From the NCBI RefSeq assembly GCF_030269905.1, contig NZ_BSVC01000003.1, positions 62,001 to 126,000 of the forward strand: a DNA stretch of 64,000 nt, in the 5' to 3' direction. Source of the DNA: Pelosinus sp. IPA-1. Its GTDB lineage: Bacteria; Bacillota; Negativicutes; DSM-13327. Below are positions 1 through 8,026 of the stretch, piece by piece. The translations under genes and the position numbers were made by a program. Below the pieces are notes generated by a model. That model made no database searches and was not told the DNA's origin. It saw only the letters and a list, made by a program, of their open reading frames with translations. The first letter of the stretch is position 1. Each line of letters opens with the position of its first letter.

Positions 1-623
1 GTACAGTTGTCAGTTAGAGGCATTACACAATTTGTTGTTACCAAAATAGCACCAGAGAATTTTTCAAACTCCGTGCGCTGATTTTGCCATGCAGTACCAA
101 AATTACCTACTAAATGTTTATATTTTCTAAGTTCGGGATAAGAATGAGCAGGTAACATTTCTCCATGAGTATAAATGTTAATGCCTGTTCCTTCTGTTTG
201 TTTCAATAGCTCTTCAAGATCTAATAAATCATGTCCAGTGATGACAATACCGTGACCTGCTTTAGTACCCGTAAATACTTGGGCAGGTTCTGGTGAACCA
301 TAACGGGCAACATGAGCCTTATCTAAAACTTCCATAATTCTAAGATTCATTTCACCACATTTTAATACCATTTCAATATGGCGCTCTAAGCTAAAGTTAA
401 CGTTAGTTAGAGTGAAGAATAAAGCATCATGCATAAAAGCGTCAACTTGTTCATCTCTAGCGCCTAGTTCCCGAGCGTGGTGAGCGTAAGCGGAAATTCC
501 TTTTAAACCAAAAACAAGGGTATCTTGGAGACTGGCAATATCCTCGTTTTTACCACAGACCCCTACTTTAGTACAGCCTGTACCACCTGCAGTTTGCTCA
601 CATTGACGACAGAACATACTCAT
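1..623 (-). CDS. hcp: Hydroxylamine reductase / hybrid-cluster protein, N-terminal part (cut by window edge)
   Basis: Only the first 207 codons are present; the gene runs off the left edge. The N-terminus begins MSMFCRQCEQ, and cysteines at residues 5, 8, 17 and 23 form the cluster-binding pattern of the hybrid-cluster protein (prismane) family. Family members hold a cubane cluster and a hybrid Fe-S-O cluster, and reduce hydroxylamine or NO in anaerobes under nitrosative stress. The ATG at 623 follows an AAGGGGG ribosome-binding site seven bases upstream. A CRP/FNR-type palindrome and a TATAAT box lie just upstream, so the gene probably starts its own transcript. The match is strong over the visible part. 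Confidence 0.93.
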   Translation of the reverse strand, partial: MSMFCRQCEQTAGGTGCTKVGVCGKNEDIASLQDTLVFGLKGISAYAHHARELGARDEQVDAFMHDALFFTLTNVNFSLERHIEMVLKCGEMNLRIMEVLDKAHVARYGSPEPAQVFTGTKAGHGIVITGHDLLDLEELLKQTEGTGINIYTHGEMLPAHSYPELRKYKHLVGNFGTAWQNQRTEFEKFSGAILVTTNCVMPLTDNC

Positions 624-660
624 ATTCAAATCCCCCTTACATTTTTTTATTACATAACTC

Positions 661-666
661 ATTATA
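661..666 (-). promoter_or_regulatory. Putative -10 box of the hcp promoter
   Basis: On the minus strand this reads TATAAT, about 38 bases before the hcp start codon. No good -35 hexamer lies 17 bases upstream, which fits a promoter that needs an activator bound at the neighbouring palindrome (688-703). Confidence 0.55.
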
Positions 667-687
667 GCGTTATTGAGGAAGAATGAA

Positions 688-703
688 TGTGATGTATGTC
701 ACA
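688..703. promoter_or_regulatory. CRP/FNR-family binding site (HcpR-like) upstream of hcp
   Basis: The sequence is TGTGA-N6-TCACA, the classic CRP/FNR-family half-sites in perfect inverted order. Its centre lies about 41-42 bases upstream of the transcription start predicted from the TATAAT box, the usual class II activator position. In clostridia and sulfate reducers the CRP/FNR-family regulator HcpR controls hcp through sites of this form; assigning HcpR here is inference, because no regulator gene lies in the window. Confidence 0.65.
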
Positions 704-727
704 ATTTGCTAAAAGTCTGGCGAAATA

Positions 728-2866
728 TTATCGAGATGTAACAAAAACATCGATTTCATCACCGCTTTTAACAAGAGAAGTATATTCTGTAGGTTGTTTA
801 TTTAAATGAATTTTTACAGTACTGCCAGGAGGTAAGGTTTTCGTATCAAAATCCGCGGCAAGTAGAACATCAGTAACCATAGGATGTTCTTGGTCAGTAC
901 ATGAAAAATTAATGATACTGTTATTGTGAGCAGTATCCGTTGCTTGTGCCGGTTTATCATTCATTATAATAGTAAAGCGCCGTAAGGGAACGCTGCATTT
1001 GGTTTTATTAAATAAGACGGTAATAAAATTTTCCTCATAGTTATCTAATCCTAACAATTCCTCGACTGTAGGTTCAGAAAGTACGCCAGTAATAATAATA
1101 TCATCGTTATTAACGAAGCTAGTACTCTGGGCAGAGGTTCCGTTAATGCTATATTTGGGCCACACATTGTATTCGCGTTCGTTGCCGTTAATAATATAAC
1201 GATAAGGGGTTATTTCTACTACATTGTCCGTGACTGTCAATACTTCCTCTAGAGTCGTTGGTAAGCGATAGGTAACATGATCCCGATCAGCTAAAAGAGT
1301 GTCTAGTTCAGCTGGAATGCCATGTACGGTAATGATAGGATGTATATCGTACAGCTCATCGTTAATAGAAACTGTATAAGGTGGTAAAACGTTAACCACA
1401 TCGCGAAGACAAAGGGTTGGAACTGTTCCAGAGGTACCTTTTATTACCTTGATGGTATCATTCTCTTTAATTTGTTCAGATAGACCAGTTTTACTACCGT
1501 TTAGTTCAATAAGACTGGGTGTGCCATGAGTTCCAGGGAAAAAGTGGGTTTCCTCGTTAATTGTTATAGTGATCCCAAGTCCTGGTCGACCATGCAAACT
1601 TCGTATATCTATTCCTGCAGCAAGTAGTGCATCGGCGATGGTCAGTTGCCCAAGATTGAAAAGATGGAGCGGTTGCTCATTTAATGTGACATTTATAAAA
1701 TTGAGGGTGCGACTGGCAGAAAGTCTCAAAATACCAAGAGGAGTAACTGCGTCGGGCGTGCAAAGGTCATCTGGGATTTGGCTAATTCCTTCTATTGCAT
1801 CAGGACGGCGAACGGCAACTCGAGGCGCTGGAATGTCAAGGGATTGGGCTAAGGCTTCTGCTAACATGGGAGTCAGGGAACCACCACCAATTAAAAGTAC
1901 GGCTTGTGGTGGCGTGACGTTAAGCATCAGAATTTCTTTAGCAATAGCCTGAGATAATTCAGCGACATGGCGCTCAATACGTTGAGTGATCTCCTTGGTA
2001 GGTACTTCTTGTACCAAACCTAATACGTCATTGAAACAGATAGTTTGATTTTCGGGATCATTTAGTTGGCGTTTAACTTTTTCAGCTACATTGAAATCTA
2101 GCAAATATTGCTGGGAAATAGCTTCGGTGATTTCATCACCAGCGCAGGGGACCATACCATAGCCAGTAATTGATCCATCCTTGGTGAGCGCGACATCAGA
2201 AGTACCTGCACCTATATCAACTAATGCTAAGTTTAGATGGCGCATAGTTTGGGGAATGAGTACGTTAATGGCTGCAATCGGTTCTAGTGTTAAGGTAGCC
2301 ATTTCTAAATTTACAATTTTAAGAGCCGATTGTAGGGAATCAATAACTTGTCTAGGGAGAAAGGTGGCAATTAGCTCAATCGTAGCTGTTTTTCCTCGTT
2401 GTCCCACTAAGGTCTTTAAAGGTGTATTGTCAAGAGTATAACTGACAACACTATAACCGACACAATAGTAAGAGGTAGGATCTGTAATTGTATTAGAAGT
2501 AGCTAGTTTGTGCTGCGCCGATTGAATAGCGGCTAGTTCTAAAGAATGTTCATCACTAGCTGTTAGAATACCACGCTCGCCTGCGTCAATTTCGGCGTTA
2601 GACTTAATTGTGCATAAGGCCCGTCCAGCTGCTGCTACCGATACTTTTCGTAAGGGGCCACAGGAGGCTTCCAGTTTAGCTTTTACTTGTGCGATAATGT
2701 TTGCTACTTCCGGAACGTCGTGAATTTGGCCATCCATCATAGCCCTTGTATGATGTTCTAGGCGTTCAGAGGCTATAATACGAATGCTATTATCTACTTT
2801 TTCGCCTACTAGGCCAACGACACTACGTGTTCCAATATCTAACGCAAATAGTAGATCTTTTTCCAT
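728..2866 (-). CDS. FtsA-like actin-fold ATPase with long C-terminal extension
   Basis: Residues 1-370 have the FtsA-type actin fold: phosphate-1 loop (LDIGTRSVVGLV) near residue 9, an SHS2-like insert around 75-165, phosphate-2 loop (DIGAGTSDVAL) near 218, and adenosine motif (LLIGGGS) near 325. FtsA links the Z-ring to the membrane in division, but canonical FtsA is about 420 residues with a C-terminal amphipathic helix. Here about 330 extra residues follow, with recurring segments of the type IxINxxxxxF...G...L...IKENDTIxV that look like small beta-grasp-type units; no membrane helix ends the protein. It stands alone between hcp and the divergent degV gene, outside a division cluster. It may act in division or as another actin-fold scaffold. 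Confidence 0.75.
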   Translation of the reverse strand: MEKDLLFALDIGTRSVVGLVGEKVDNSIRIIASERLEHHTRAMMDGQIHDVPEVANIIAQVKAKLEASCGPLRKVSVAAAGRALCTIKSNAEIDAGERGILTASDEHSLELAAIQSAQHKLATSNTITDPTSYYCVGYSVVSYTLDNTPLKTLVGQRGKTATIELIATFLPRQVIDSLQSALKIVNLEMATLTLEPIAAINVLIPQTMRHLNLALVDIGAGTSDVALTKDGSITGYGMVPCAGDEITEAISQQYLLDFNVAEKVKRQLNDPENQTICFNDVLGLVQEVPTKEITQRIERHVAELSQAIAKEILMLNVTPPQAVLLIGGGSLTPMLAEALAQSLDIPAPRVAVRRPDAIEGISQIPDDLCTPDAVTPLGILRLSASRTLNFINVTLNEQPLHLFNLGQLTIADALLAAGIDIRSLHGRPGLGITITINEETHFFPGTHGTPSLIELNGSKTGLSEQIKENDTIKVIKGTSGTVPTLCLRDVVNVLPPYTVSINDELYDIHPIITVHGIPAELDTLLADRDHVTYRLPTTLEEVLTVTDNVVEITPYRYIINGNEREYNVWPKYSINGTSAQSTSFVNNDDIIITGVLSEPTVEELLGLDNYEENFITVLFNKTKCSVPLRRFTIIMNDKPAQATDTAHNNSIINFSCTDQEHPMVTDVLLAADFDTKTLPPGSTVKIHLNKQPTEYTSLVKSGDEIDVFVTSR

Positions 2867-3153
2867 GCTGTGCTCCTTTTGTCTTACTTGTTTTATATTA
2901 AAAACTTATAATGTAAATTAACAAAATTCTTTGAAGAATTTATCGTACAATAATAATACTTTCGCGGTTTTTGGCAAATTTCCTTTTTGAATGAAATAAT
3001 TGCCCTGCAAAGGACAAACAGAAAAAATTTGTGTATTTATAGCGAATTTTTTGATAAAATGTAACATAAGTATAAGAAAGAAACTCAAAAATATACTGGG
3101 TTGATAGCTTATGTAGTAGGCAAAAGTCTACTTAACTTGAGAGGAGTTTAATT

Positions 3154-3993
3154 GTGTCACAAATACACATTATTGTTGATAGCATTGGGCAAGTGCCAGC
3201 GGAAATGCTTGCAATGCATCCAAATTTACATATAGTATCTTTAAAGGTTCGAATTGGTGATCAAGAATGGCAAGAAAATGAAATTTCAACTAAAGAGTTG
3301 TTTCAAATAAGTAAAGATAAAAAGCTGCACCCCATGACTTCCCAGCCCGCTCCAGGTGATTTTATCGAAGTTTGTAAACCTCTCATTGCAGCAGGTAAAG
3401 AGGTTATTATCATAACTGTCTCGGGAGGATTAAGTGGCACGGTAGAAGGAGCCCGGTCTGTTGCAAAGATGTTAGATGAAGAACATATCCATGTACTGGA
3501 TTCAGCAACTGCATCTGTCGGTATGGTACAGATGGCTAAGAAAGCATTAGAAATGGCATCCTCCGGCTGTAATGTGAAGGAGATTGTTGCTACTGTTGAG
3601 GCAATGGCAAACGCTACCCATACCTTATTAATACCTGATACTTTAGAGTATTTATATAAAGGCGGGCGTATTGGAGGAGCTGCCGCATTATTCGGCAGTA
3701 TTTTACAAATAAAACCATTGTTGCAATTAGTAGATGGTAAAGTTGCTGTAATAGATAAGGTTCGTACTAAGCAGCGGGTTATAAACCGTATGCTAGATGA
3801 ACTGAAAAAATATCCAAACTTAGAATATATTGGAATAGGCCAAATTGAAGTTCCAAGTGAGGGAGAAGCATTAGCAGTTCGGATTAAAGAAATGTACCCG
3901 AATACCCCGATACTACCTGCAAAAATTGGCTCTGTAGTAGCTACTCATTTAGGTCCAGGTTTGTTAGGGCTAATTTTCCAGGAAAAGATTTAA
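3154..3993 (+). CDS. DegV family fatty-acid-binding protein (FakB-like)
   Basis: The 279-residue length and the motifs match the DegV family: N-terminal IIVDSIGQVP, TSQPAPGDF near residue 63, SGGLSGTVEGA near 90, and a C-terminal half with IGIGQIEVP. DegV/FakB proteins hold a fatty acid in a tunnel and present its carboxyl group to the kinase FakA, so external fatty acids enter phospholipid synthesis as acyl phosphates. The FakA-type gene follows 32 bases downstream, which supports this role. The start is GTG after a GAGAGGAG ribosome-binding site. The bound acyl chain cannot be told from sequence. Confidence 0.88.
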   Translation: MSQIHIIVDSIGQVPAEMLAMHPNLHIVSLKVRIGDQEWQENEISTKELFQISKDKKLHPMTSQPAPGDFIEVCKPLIAAGKEVIIITVSGGLSGTVEGARSVAKMLDEEHIHVLDSATASVGMVQMAKKALEMASSGCNVKEIVATVEAMANATHTLLIPDTLEYLYKGGRIGGAAALFGSILQIKPLLQLVDGKVAVIDKVRTKQRVINRMLDELKKYPNLEYIGIGQIEVPSEGEALAVRIKEMYPNTPILPAKIGSVVATHLGPGLLGLIFQEKI

Positions 3994-4025
3994 GAAAGAA
4001 ATCTGTTTAGTGGGGAGGATTTATC

Positions 4026-5639
4026 ATGCAGGGAACGACTGAATGGCTTACAGGTAATGATTTTCGTCGTATGATTGTTGGATCATATCAAACTTTTATG
4101 CGTGAATATGAATATATTAATAACTTAAATGTTTTTCCCGTACCAGATGGTGATACTGGTACGAATATGTTGTTAACGTTAAAAGCAGTAGCGCAAGCTG
4201 TAAAAGAAGCACCTGATAGTGGTATCGGTTCTTTAAGTAAGCGAGCGGCAGATAGTGCTATTATGGGGGCAAGGGGAAATTCGGGGGTAATTTTATCCCA
4301 AATCTTTCGTGGTATTGCTCGAGGATTAGTTGGTAAAGAGCAGGCCACGTCTTCTGAGGTCGGAAAGGCGTTTCAGTATGGTGTATTGTATGCTTATCGG
4401 GCAGTTTCTAAACCTGTTGAGGGGACGATTCTTACAGTCGCAAAAGGCATTGCCAAAGGTGCTCACCGAGCAGTGCGGGATGGTTTAGATTTTATGGATG
4501 TTTTGTCACATGCAATTGAAGCAGGTGAGGTAGAACTTGCAAAAACACCAGAACTATTACCCATTTTAAAAGCGGCAGGAGTGGTAGATGCTGGTGGCAA
4601 GGGACTTATAGTATTTTTAACAGGCTGCCTAGAAGGATTAGGTGGAGGATATGCGGGGCCCGAAGCTGATTTTGATAACAGTTTGCAGGCCATTGCCCTT
4701 GGAGAGACAAAAGTAGATATCACTCATCCCTATTGTACAGAGTTTTTAGTGAAGCATTGTAGTCTAAGTGGGGCGGAAGTAAAAAAGATCCTCCTTCCTT
4801 TGGGGGATTCCTTAGTAGTAGCGGAAGGAAATGCAGTTATGAAAGTTCATATTCATACTGCACGCCCTGGAGTGGTATTAGAGTCAGCCATGTCTTGGGG
4901 GACCTTACATGATATAAAAATTGATAATATGGCGGATCAGCATCAGCAGCGCCATGAATTTTTACCGGCGTCGCCAGGGCATAATGATATAGCAATCATT
5001 AGTGTGGCGGCAGGCCAAGGGTTAGCTGAGATTATGAAACAAATGGGCACTAGTAATGTTATTATGGGCGGACAGACCATGAATCCGCCAGTTGAAGACT
5101 TTATTGATGCTGTACATCGGGGCAATGGAGAAAAGTATATTATTTTGCCGAACAATAAAAACATCCTCTTGGCAGTAGCCCAGGCGAAGAAGCTATTAGG
5201 AGATCGTGTAGAGATTGTACCTACAATGAATGTACCTCAAGGTTTAGCTGCACTTGTAGCCTTTGACGCCAATCTTTCTATTTTGGATAATGTGGAACGC
5301 ATGACAGCACGCAGCACGGAAGTTAAAGCTGCCGCTGTAACGATAGCGGTGCGTGATAGCGTAGTAGAAGGTCGTACTGTTGCGGCAGGTAAGTTTATTG
5401 GTGTAGTGGATAATCGGGTTATTGTAGATGCAGATGATGTAAAGACTGCATTGCTAAATTTGGTAGGCTCTTTACTCGAGGATAAAGATGAAGTCGTGAG
5501 CCTATACTACGGTGCTGATCTTACAGAACAGGGAGCCCAAGAGTGGGCCGATGCTTTGTCTAATCAGTTTCCTGATATTGAGGTTGAGTTATATCCTGGT
5601 GGTCAGCCGCACTATTACTTCATTATTAGTGTTGAATAA
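4026..5639 (+). CDS. fakA: DAK2-domain fatty acid kinase, FakA (YloV) family
   Basis: The 537-residue protein has an N-terminal DhaK-L (DAK2) ATP-binding domain with FPVPDGDTGTNM near residue 37 and GARGNSGVILSQ near 80, a middle domain with HPYCTEF and KVHIHTARPG, and a C-terminal FakA-type domain. The family phosphorylates fatty acids held by a DegV/FakB partner, consuming ATP in the cytoplasm. It lies directly behind the DegV gene with a GGGGAGG ribosome-binding site and is closed by a strong terminator, so the two form an operon. Family assignment is firm. In some genomes this family was earlier tied to ribosome-linked genes, but the fakB neighbour makes the kinase role the best reading. 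Confidence 0.9.
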   Translation: MQGTTEWLTGNDFRRMIVGSYQTFMREYEYINNLNVFPVPDGDTGTNMLLTLKAVAQAVKEAPDSGIGSLSKRAADSAIMGARGNSGVILSQIFRGIARGLVGKEQATSSEVGKAFQYGVLYAYRAVSKPVEGTILTVAKGIAKGAHRAVRDGLDFMDVLSHAIEAGEVELAKTPELLPILKAAGVVDAGGKGLIVFLTGCLEGLGGGYAGPEADFDNSLQAIALGETKVDITHPYCTEFLVKHCSLSGAEVKKILLPLGDSLVVAEGNAVMKVHIHTARPGVVLESAMSWGTLHDIKIDNMADQHQQRHEFLPASPGHNDIAIISVAAGQGLAEIMKQMGTSNVIMGGQTMNPPVEDFIDAVHRGNGEKYIILPNNKNILLAVAQAKKLLGDRVEIVPTMNVPQGLAALVAFDANLSILDNVERMTARSTEVKAAAVTIAVRDSVVEGRTVAAGKFIGVVDNRVIVDADDVKTALLNLVGSLLEDKDEVVSLYYGADLTEQGAQEWADALSNQFPDIEVELYPGGQPHYYFIISVE

Positions 5640-5647
5640 ATTGAATG

Positions 5648-5685
5648 CAAACCTTCTTAGAACCATTCTAAGAAGGTTTGTTTTA
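5648..5685 (+). terminator. Intrinsic terminator after the DegV-FakA operon
   Basis: A perfect 15-bp stem (5648-5662 with 5666-5680) with a 3-base loop is followed by a short T run. It ends the fakB-fakA transcript and separates it from the EAL-HDOD gene. Confidence 0.85.
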
Positions 5686-5716
5686 GACTTTATTTTTTAG
5701 AAAGGAGGCTAGAAGA

Positions 5717-6937
5717 ATGGATGTTTTTGTAGCTAGACAACCAATTTTTACGAAGAATCAAAAAATATTTGGCTATGAATTACTATTTAGAAATAGTCTT
5801 GATAATGCTTATAATTGTAAAGATGGTGATCAGGCTACATCGGACGTAATTTGCAATAGCTTCTTTGCTATTGGTATGGATAACCTAACAGGCGGTAAAC
5901 GCGCTTTTATAAATTTTACTGAGAACTTATTAATAAAAGAGATACCTATGCTTTTACCTAAAGAATTAGTGGTCGTTGAAATACTAGAAAATGTAGAGCC
6001 GACTATAGAATTAATTGAAGCCTGCAAAAAGTTAAAAGAGGCGGGCTATTTACTGGCGTTAGATGACTTTGTCTTTCAACCCAAATTTGTACCACTTTTA
6101 AATCTTGCAGATATTATTAAAATTGATTTTTTAAGTACAACCGGACATGATAGAAAAAGGGTAATGCAAGATGTTGGTGACCGAGGTATTAAATTCTTAG
6201 CGGAAAAAGTAGAAACACGGGCGGATTTTGAACAGGCAGTAAAATTAGGATATGCTTATTTTCAAGGTTACTTTTTCAGCAAACCAATTGTACTAAAAGG
6301 TAAAGATATTCCGACGAACAAAGTTAATCAATTACGAGTCATTCGCGTACTTCGAGAATTAGAGAAAGAAAACTTTAAGTTTGGTGCGATTGAACAATTT
6401 ATTATGTATGATCTTACCCTCTCTTACCAATTATTACGGTTTATTAATTCAGTGGCTTTTTCTTTAGCAAATGAAATTTCTTCCGTAAAACATGCTTTAG
6501 TATTGCTCGGAAAAAATGAGATTTTCAAGTGGGTATCGCTAATTGTTATGCGTACAGTAGGAGATAATAAGACCGATGGAATCCTTGTTACTTCCTTGGC
6601 TCGGGCTAAATTTTGCGAATTAATTGCTGAAAAGGCCGGTTTAAAAGAGCGGGAGCCTGAATTATTTATGATGGGGATGTTTTCTTTAATTGATGTGTTT
6701 ATTAGAAGGCCCCTTAAAGATATTTTAGCGGAGCTGCCAATAAGTGAAGATGTTAAAGGTGCTTTATTAGGAGAGACTAATAAAATTAGCAAAGTTTATC
6801 GTTTAACCTTGGCCTACGAAAGAGCGGAGTGGACAGATTTTACTATGTATGCTGCTAATTTAGGTATAAAAGAAGAGGATATCCCTGACTATTATAAAAA
6901 AGCAGTAGCTTGGGCAGATGAAATATGTAGATTATAA
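5717..6937 (+). CDS. EAL-HDOD signalling protein (YuxH-like)
   Basis: A 406-residue protein with an N-terminal EAL-type domain (about 1-200) and a C-terminal HDOD domain (about 200-390). It opens with the typical VARQPIF and GYELLFR. The catalytic signature is degenerate: EILEN replaces the ExxE/EAL metal site and LALDDF is only partly conserved, so it probably binds rather than hydrolyses c-di-GMP, or does neither. HDOD domains act as protein-interaction modules in signalling. A strong ribosome-binding site (AAAGGAGG) precedes the ATG. It sits alone between terminators, and its partner is unknown. Confidence 0.85.
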   Translation: MDVFVARQPIFTKNQKIFGYELLFRNSLDNAYNCKDGDQATSDVICNSFFAIGMDNLTGGKRAFINFTENLLIKEIPMLLPKELVVVEILENVEPTIELIEACKKLKEAGYLLALDDFVFQPKFVPLLNLADIIKIDFLSTTGHDRKRVMQDVGDRGIKFLAEKVETRADFEQAVKLGYAYFQGYFFSKPIVLKGKDIPTNKVNQLRVIRVLRELEKENFKFGAIEQFIMYDLTLSYQLLRFINSVAFSLANEISSVKHALVLLGKNEIFKWVSLIVMRTVGDNKTDGILVTSLARAKFCELIAEKAGLKEREPELFMMGMFSLIDVFIRRPLKDILAELPISEDVKGALLGETNKISKVYRLTLAYERAEWTDFTMYAANLGIKEEDIPDYYKKAVAWADEICRL

Positions 6938-7127
6938 AGCGGGAAACTAATTTATAGTGAAAGTACTGTTCTTTTTTCGTATATTGTATATAATATAGAT
7001 ATACTCTTGAGGATGAATATCTTTACAAAGAGTATCCTTGAATGTTTTTGAAGTATTAAAAAATGTTCAACTTGAAGAAAGAATGCCATCCTAATTATTA
7101 TTAGGGTAAAAGGAAAGGGGAATATTT

Positions 7128-7397
7128 ATGTCTGAAAGAATTAGTTTGCAAGATGTGCTACGCGATTATGGCGTGCCGTTGGTAACTTTAGATGTAAAAG
7201 CATCAGAAGCAGAGTGTCATAAGCTACGCGAACATTTAAAAACACTAACGAAAGATAAAGAACAGGGATATTTAGAGATAAATTGCTCCTTCTTTATTGA
7301 TATTCATGATATTGATCGTTATTTAGTTGGTGAGTTACCGAATTTGTCGGCTATTTATGCTTTCCCGGAAGATGTGAAAGTGCACAAGGAGGAGTAA
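7128..7397 (+). CDS. Hypothetical 89-aa protein
   Basis: I do not recognise this protein. It is small, acidic to neutral and probably cytoplasmic: there is no signal peptide or membrane helix, and it is predicted mixed alpha/beta. An AAAGGGG ribosome-binding site precedes the ATG. Only 7 bases separate its stop from the next gene, an exported or membrane protein, so the two are probably co-transcribed. The good ribosome-binding site and tight spacing make it a likely real gene. Confidence 0.7.
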   Translation: MSERISLQDVLRDYGVPLVTLDVKASEAECHKLREHLKTLTKDKEQGYLEINCSFFIDIHDIDRYLVGELPNLSAIYAFPEDVKVHKEE

Positions 7398-7404
7398 TTC
7401 GTTT

Positions 7405-7893
7405 ATGCGAAAGATAATAGTATTAACAATGATGCTTATGTTATTGGTAAGTACAGTCTGTTTTGCTGCTGTTAGCAGTTCAGGTAAATCTTCTTCTTCA
7501 GGTACTAAATCTTATTCGGCACCTTCATCAAGCAGTTCTTCTGTTAAATCAACAGCTCCAGACAGTACGAGTGGAACTTACAAACCTTCGGCACCGGCTA
7601 ATAGTTTTGGTGATAAAGCTCCAACTGCAGCTTCTGGAGTACAATCCAATACCCAAAATCAACCTTCTTCAGGTGGTTTTTGGCGGAATGCGAGTATGAT
7701 TGGTGGTGGTTTCTTAGCAGGCAGTTTGTTAGGGAATATGTTTGGTTTTGGCGGCATGGGTGGAGGAATGTCCTCTTTGTTTGGTATGATTATAAACCTG
7801 CTGCTAATTGGTGCCGTGGTTATGCTAGGGCGTACCTTATGGGATAAATATAAGAATAAAGACAAAGATAGAGACCGAGATCGATATAGATAA
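7405..7893 (+). CDS. Exported Ser-rich, Gly-rich single-pass membrane protein
   Basis: The 162-residue protein has a clear signal peptide (hydrophobic residues 4-22, likely cleaved near CFAA), then about 75 residues rich in Ser, Pro, Lys and Thr. A Gly/Met/Phe-rich hydrophobic stretch (about 100-125), a membrane helix (about 126-143) and a highly charged KDKDRDRDR tail follow. This layout resembles the Tim44-like/YtjA-style membrane proteins of Firmicutes, whose role is unclear. It is probably co-transcribed with the 89-aa gene upstream. The charged C-terminal tail would face the cytoplasm. Confidence 0.7.
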   Translation: MRKIIVLTMMLMLLVSTVCFAAVSSSGKSSSSGTKSYSAPSSSSSSVKSTAPDSTSGTYKPSAPANSFGDKAPTAASGVQSNTQNQPSSGGFWRNASMIGGGFLAGSLLGNMFGFGGMGGGMSSLFGMIINLLLIGAVVMLGRTLWDKYKNKDKDRDRDRYR

Positions 7894-7991
7894 TAAGAAA
7901 AGACTTGGCTTATGCCAAGTCCACGGACGCAGGCAGAAGCCTTAGCCGTTCTTACTTGGAATCAAGAAAGTGTTATACTTTCTGATTCCGT

Positions 7992-8025
7992 AAAAAAGCC
8001 GATTGCAGATGCAATCGGCTTTTTT
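7992..8025. terminator. Bidirectional intrinsic terminator
   Basis: A perfect 10-bp stem (7998-8007 side paired with 8011-8020) is flanked by an A run on the left and a T run on the right. It therefore serves both the rightward membrane-protein gene and the leftward tex gene, whose stop codon is two bases away. A second hairpin without T run (7901-7920, GACTTGGC/GCCAAGTC) lies just after the upstream gene. Confidence 0.85.
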
Positions 8026-8026
8026 G

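Noticed and set aside
1569-1952. Plus-strand 127-codon ORF inside the FtsA-like gene
   Set aside because: It is fully contained on the opposite strand of a well-supported gene, with no ribosome-binding site or protein-like pattern.
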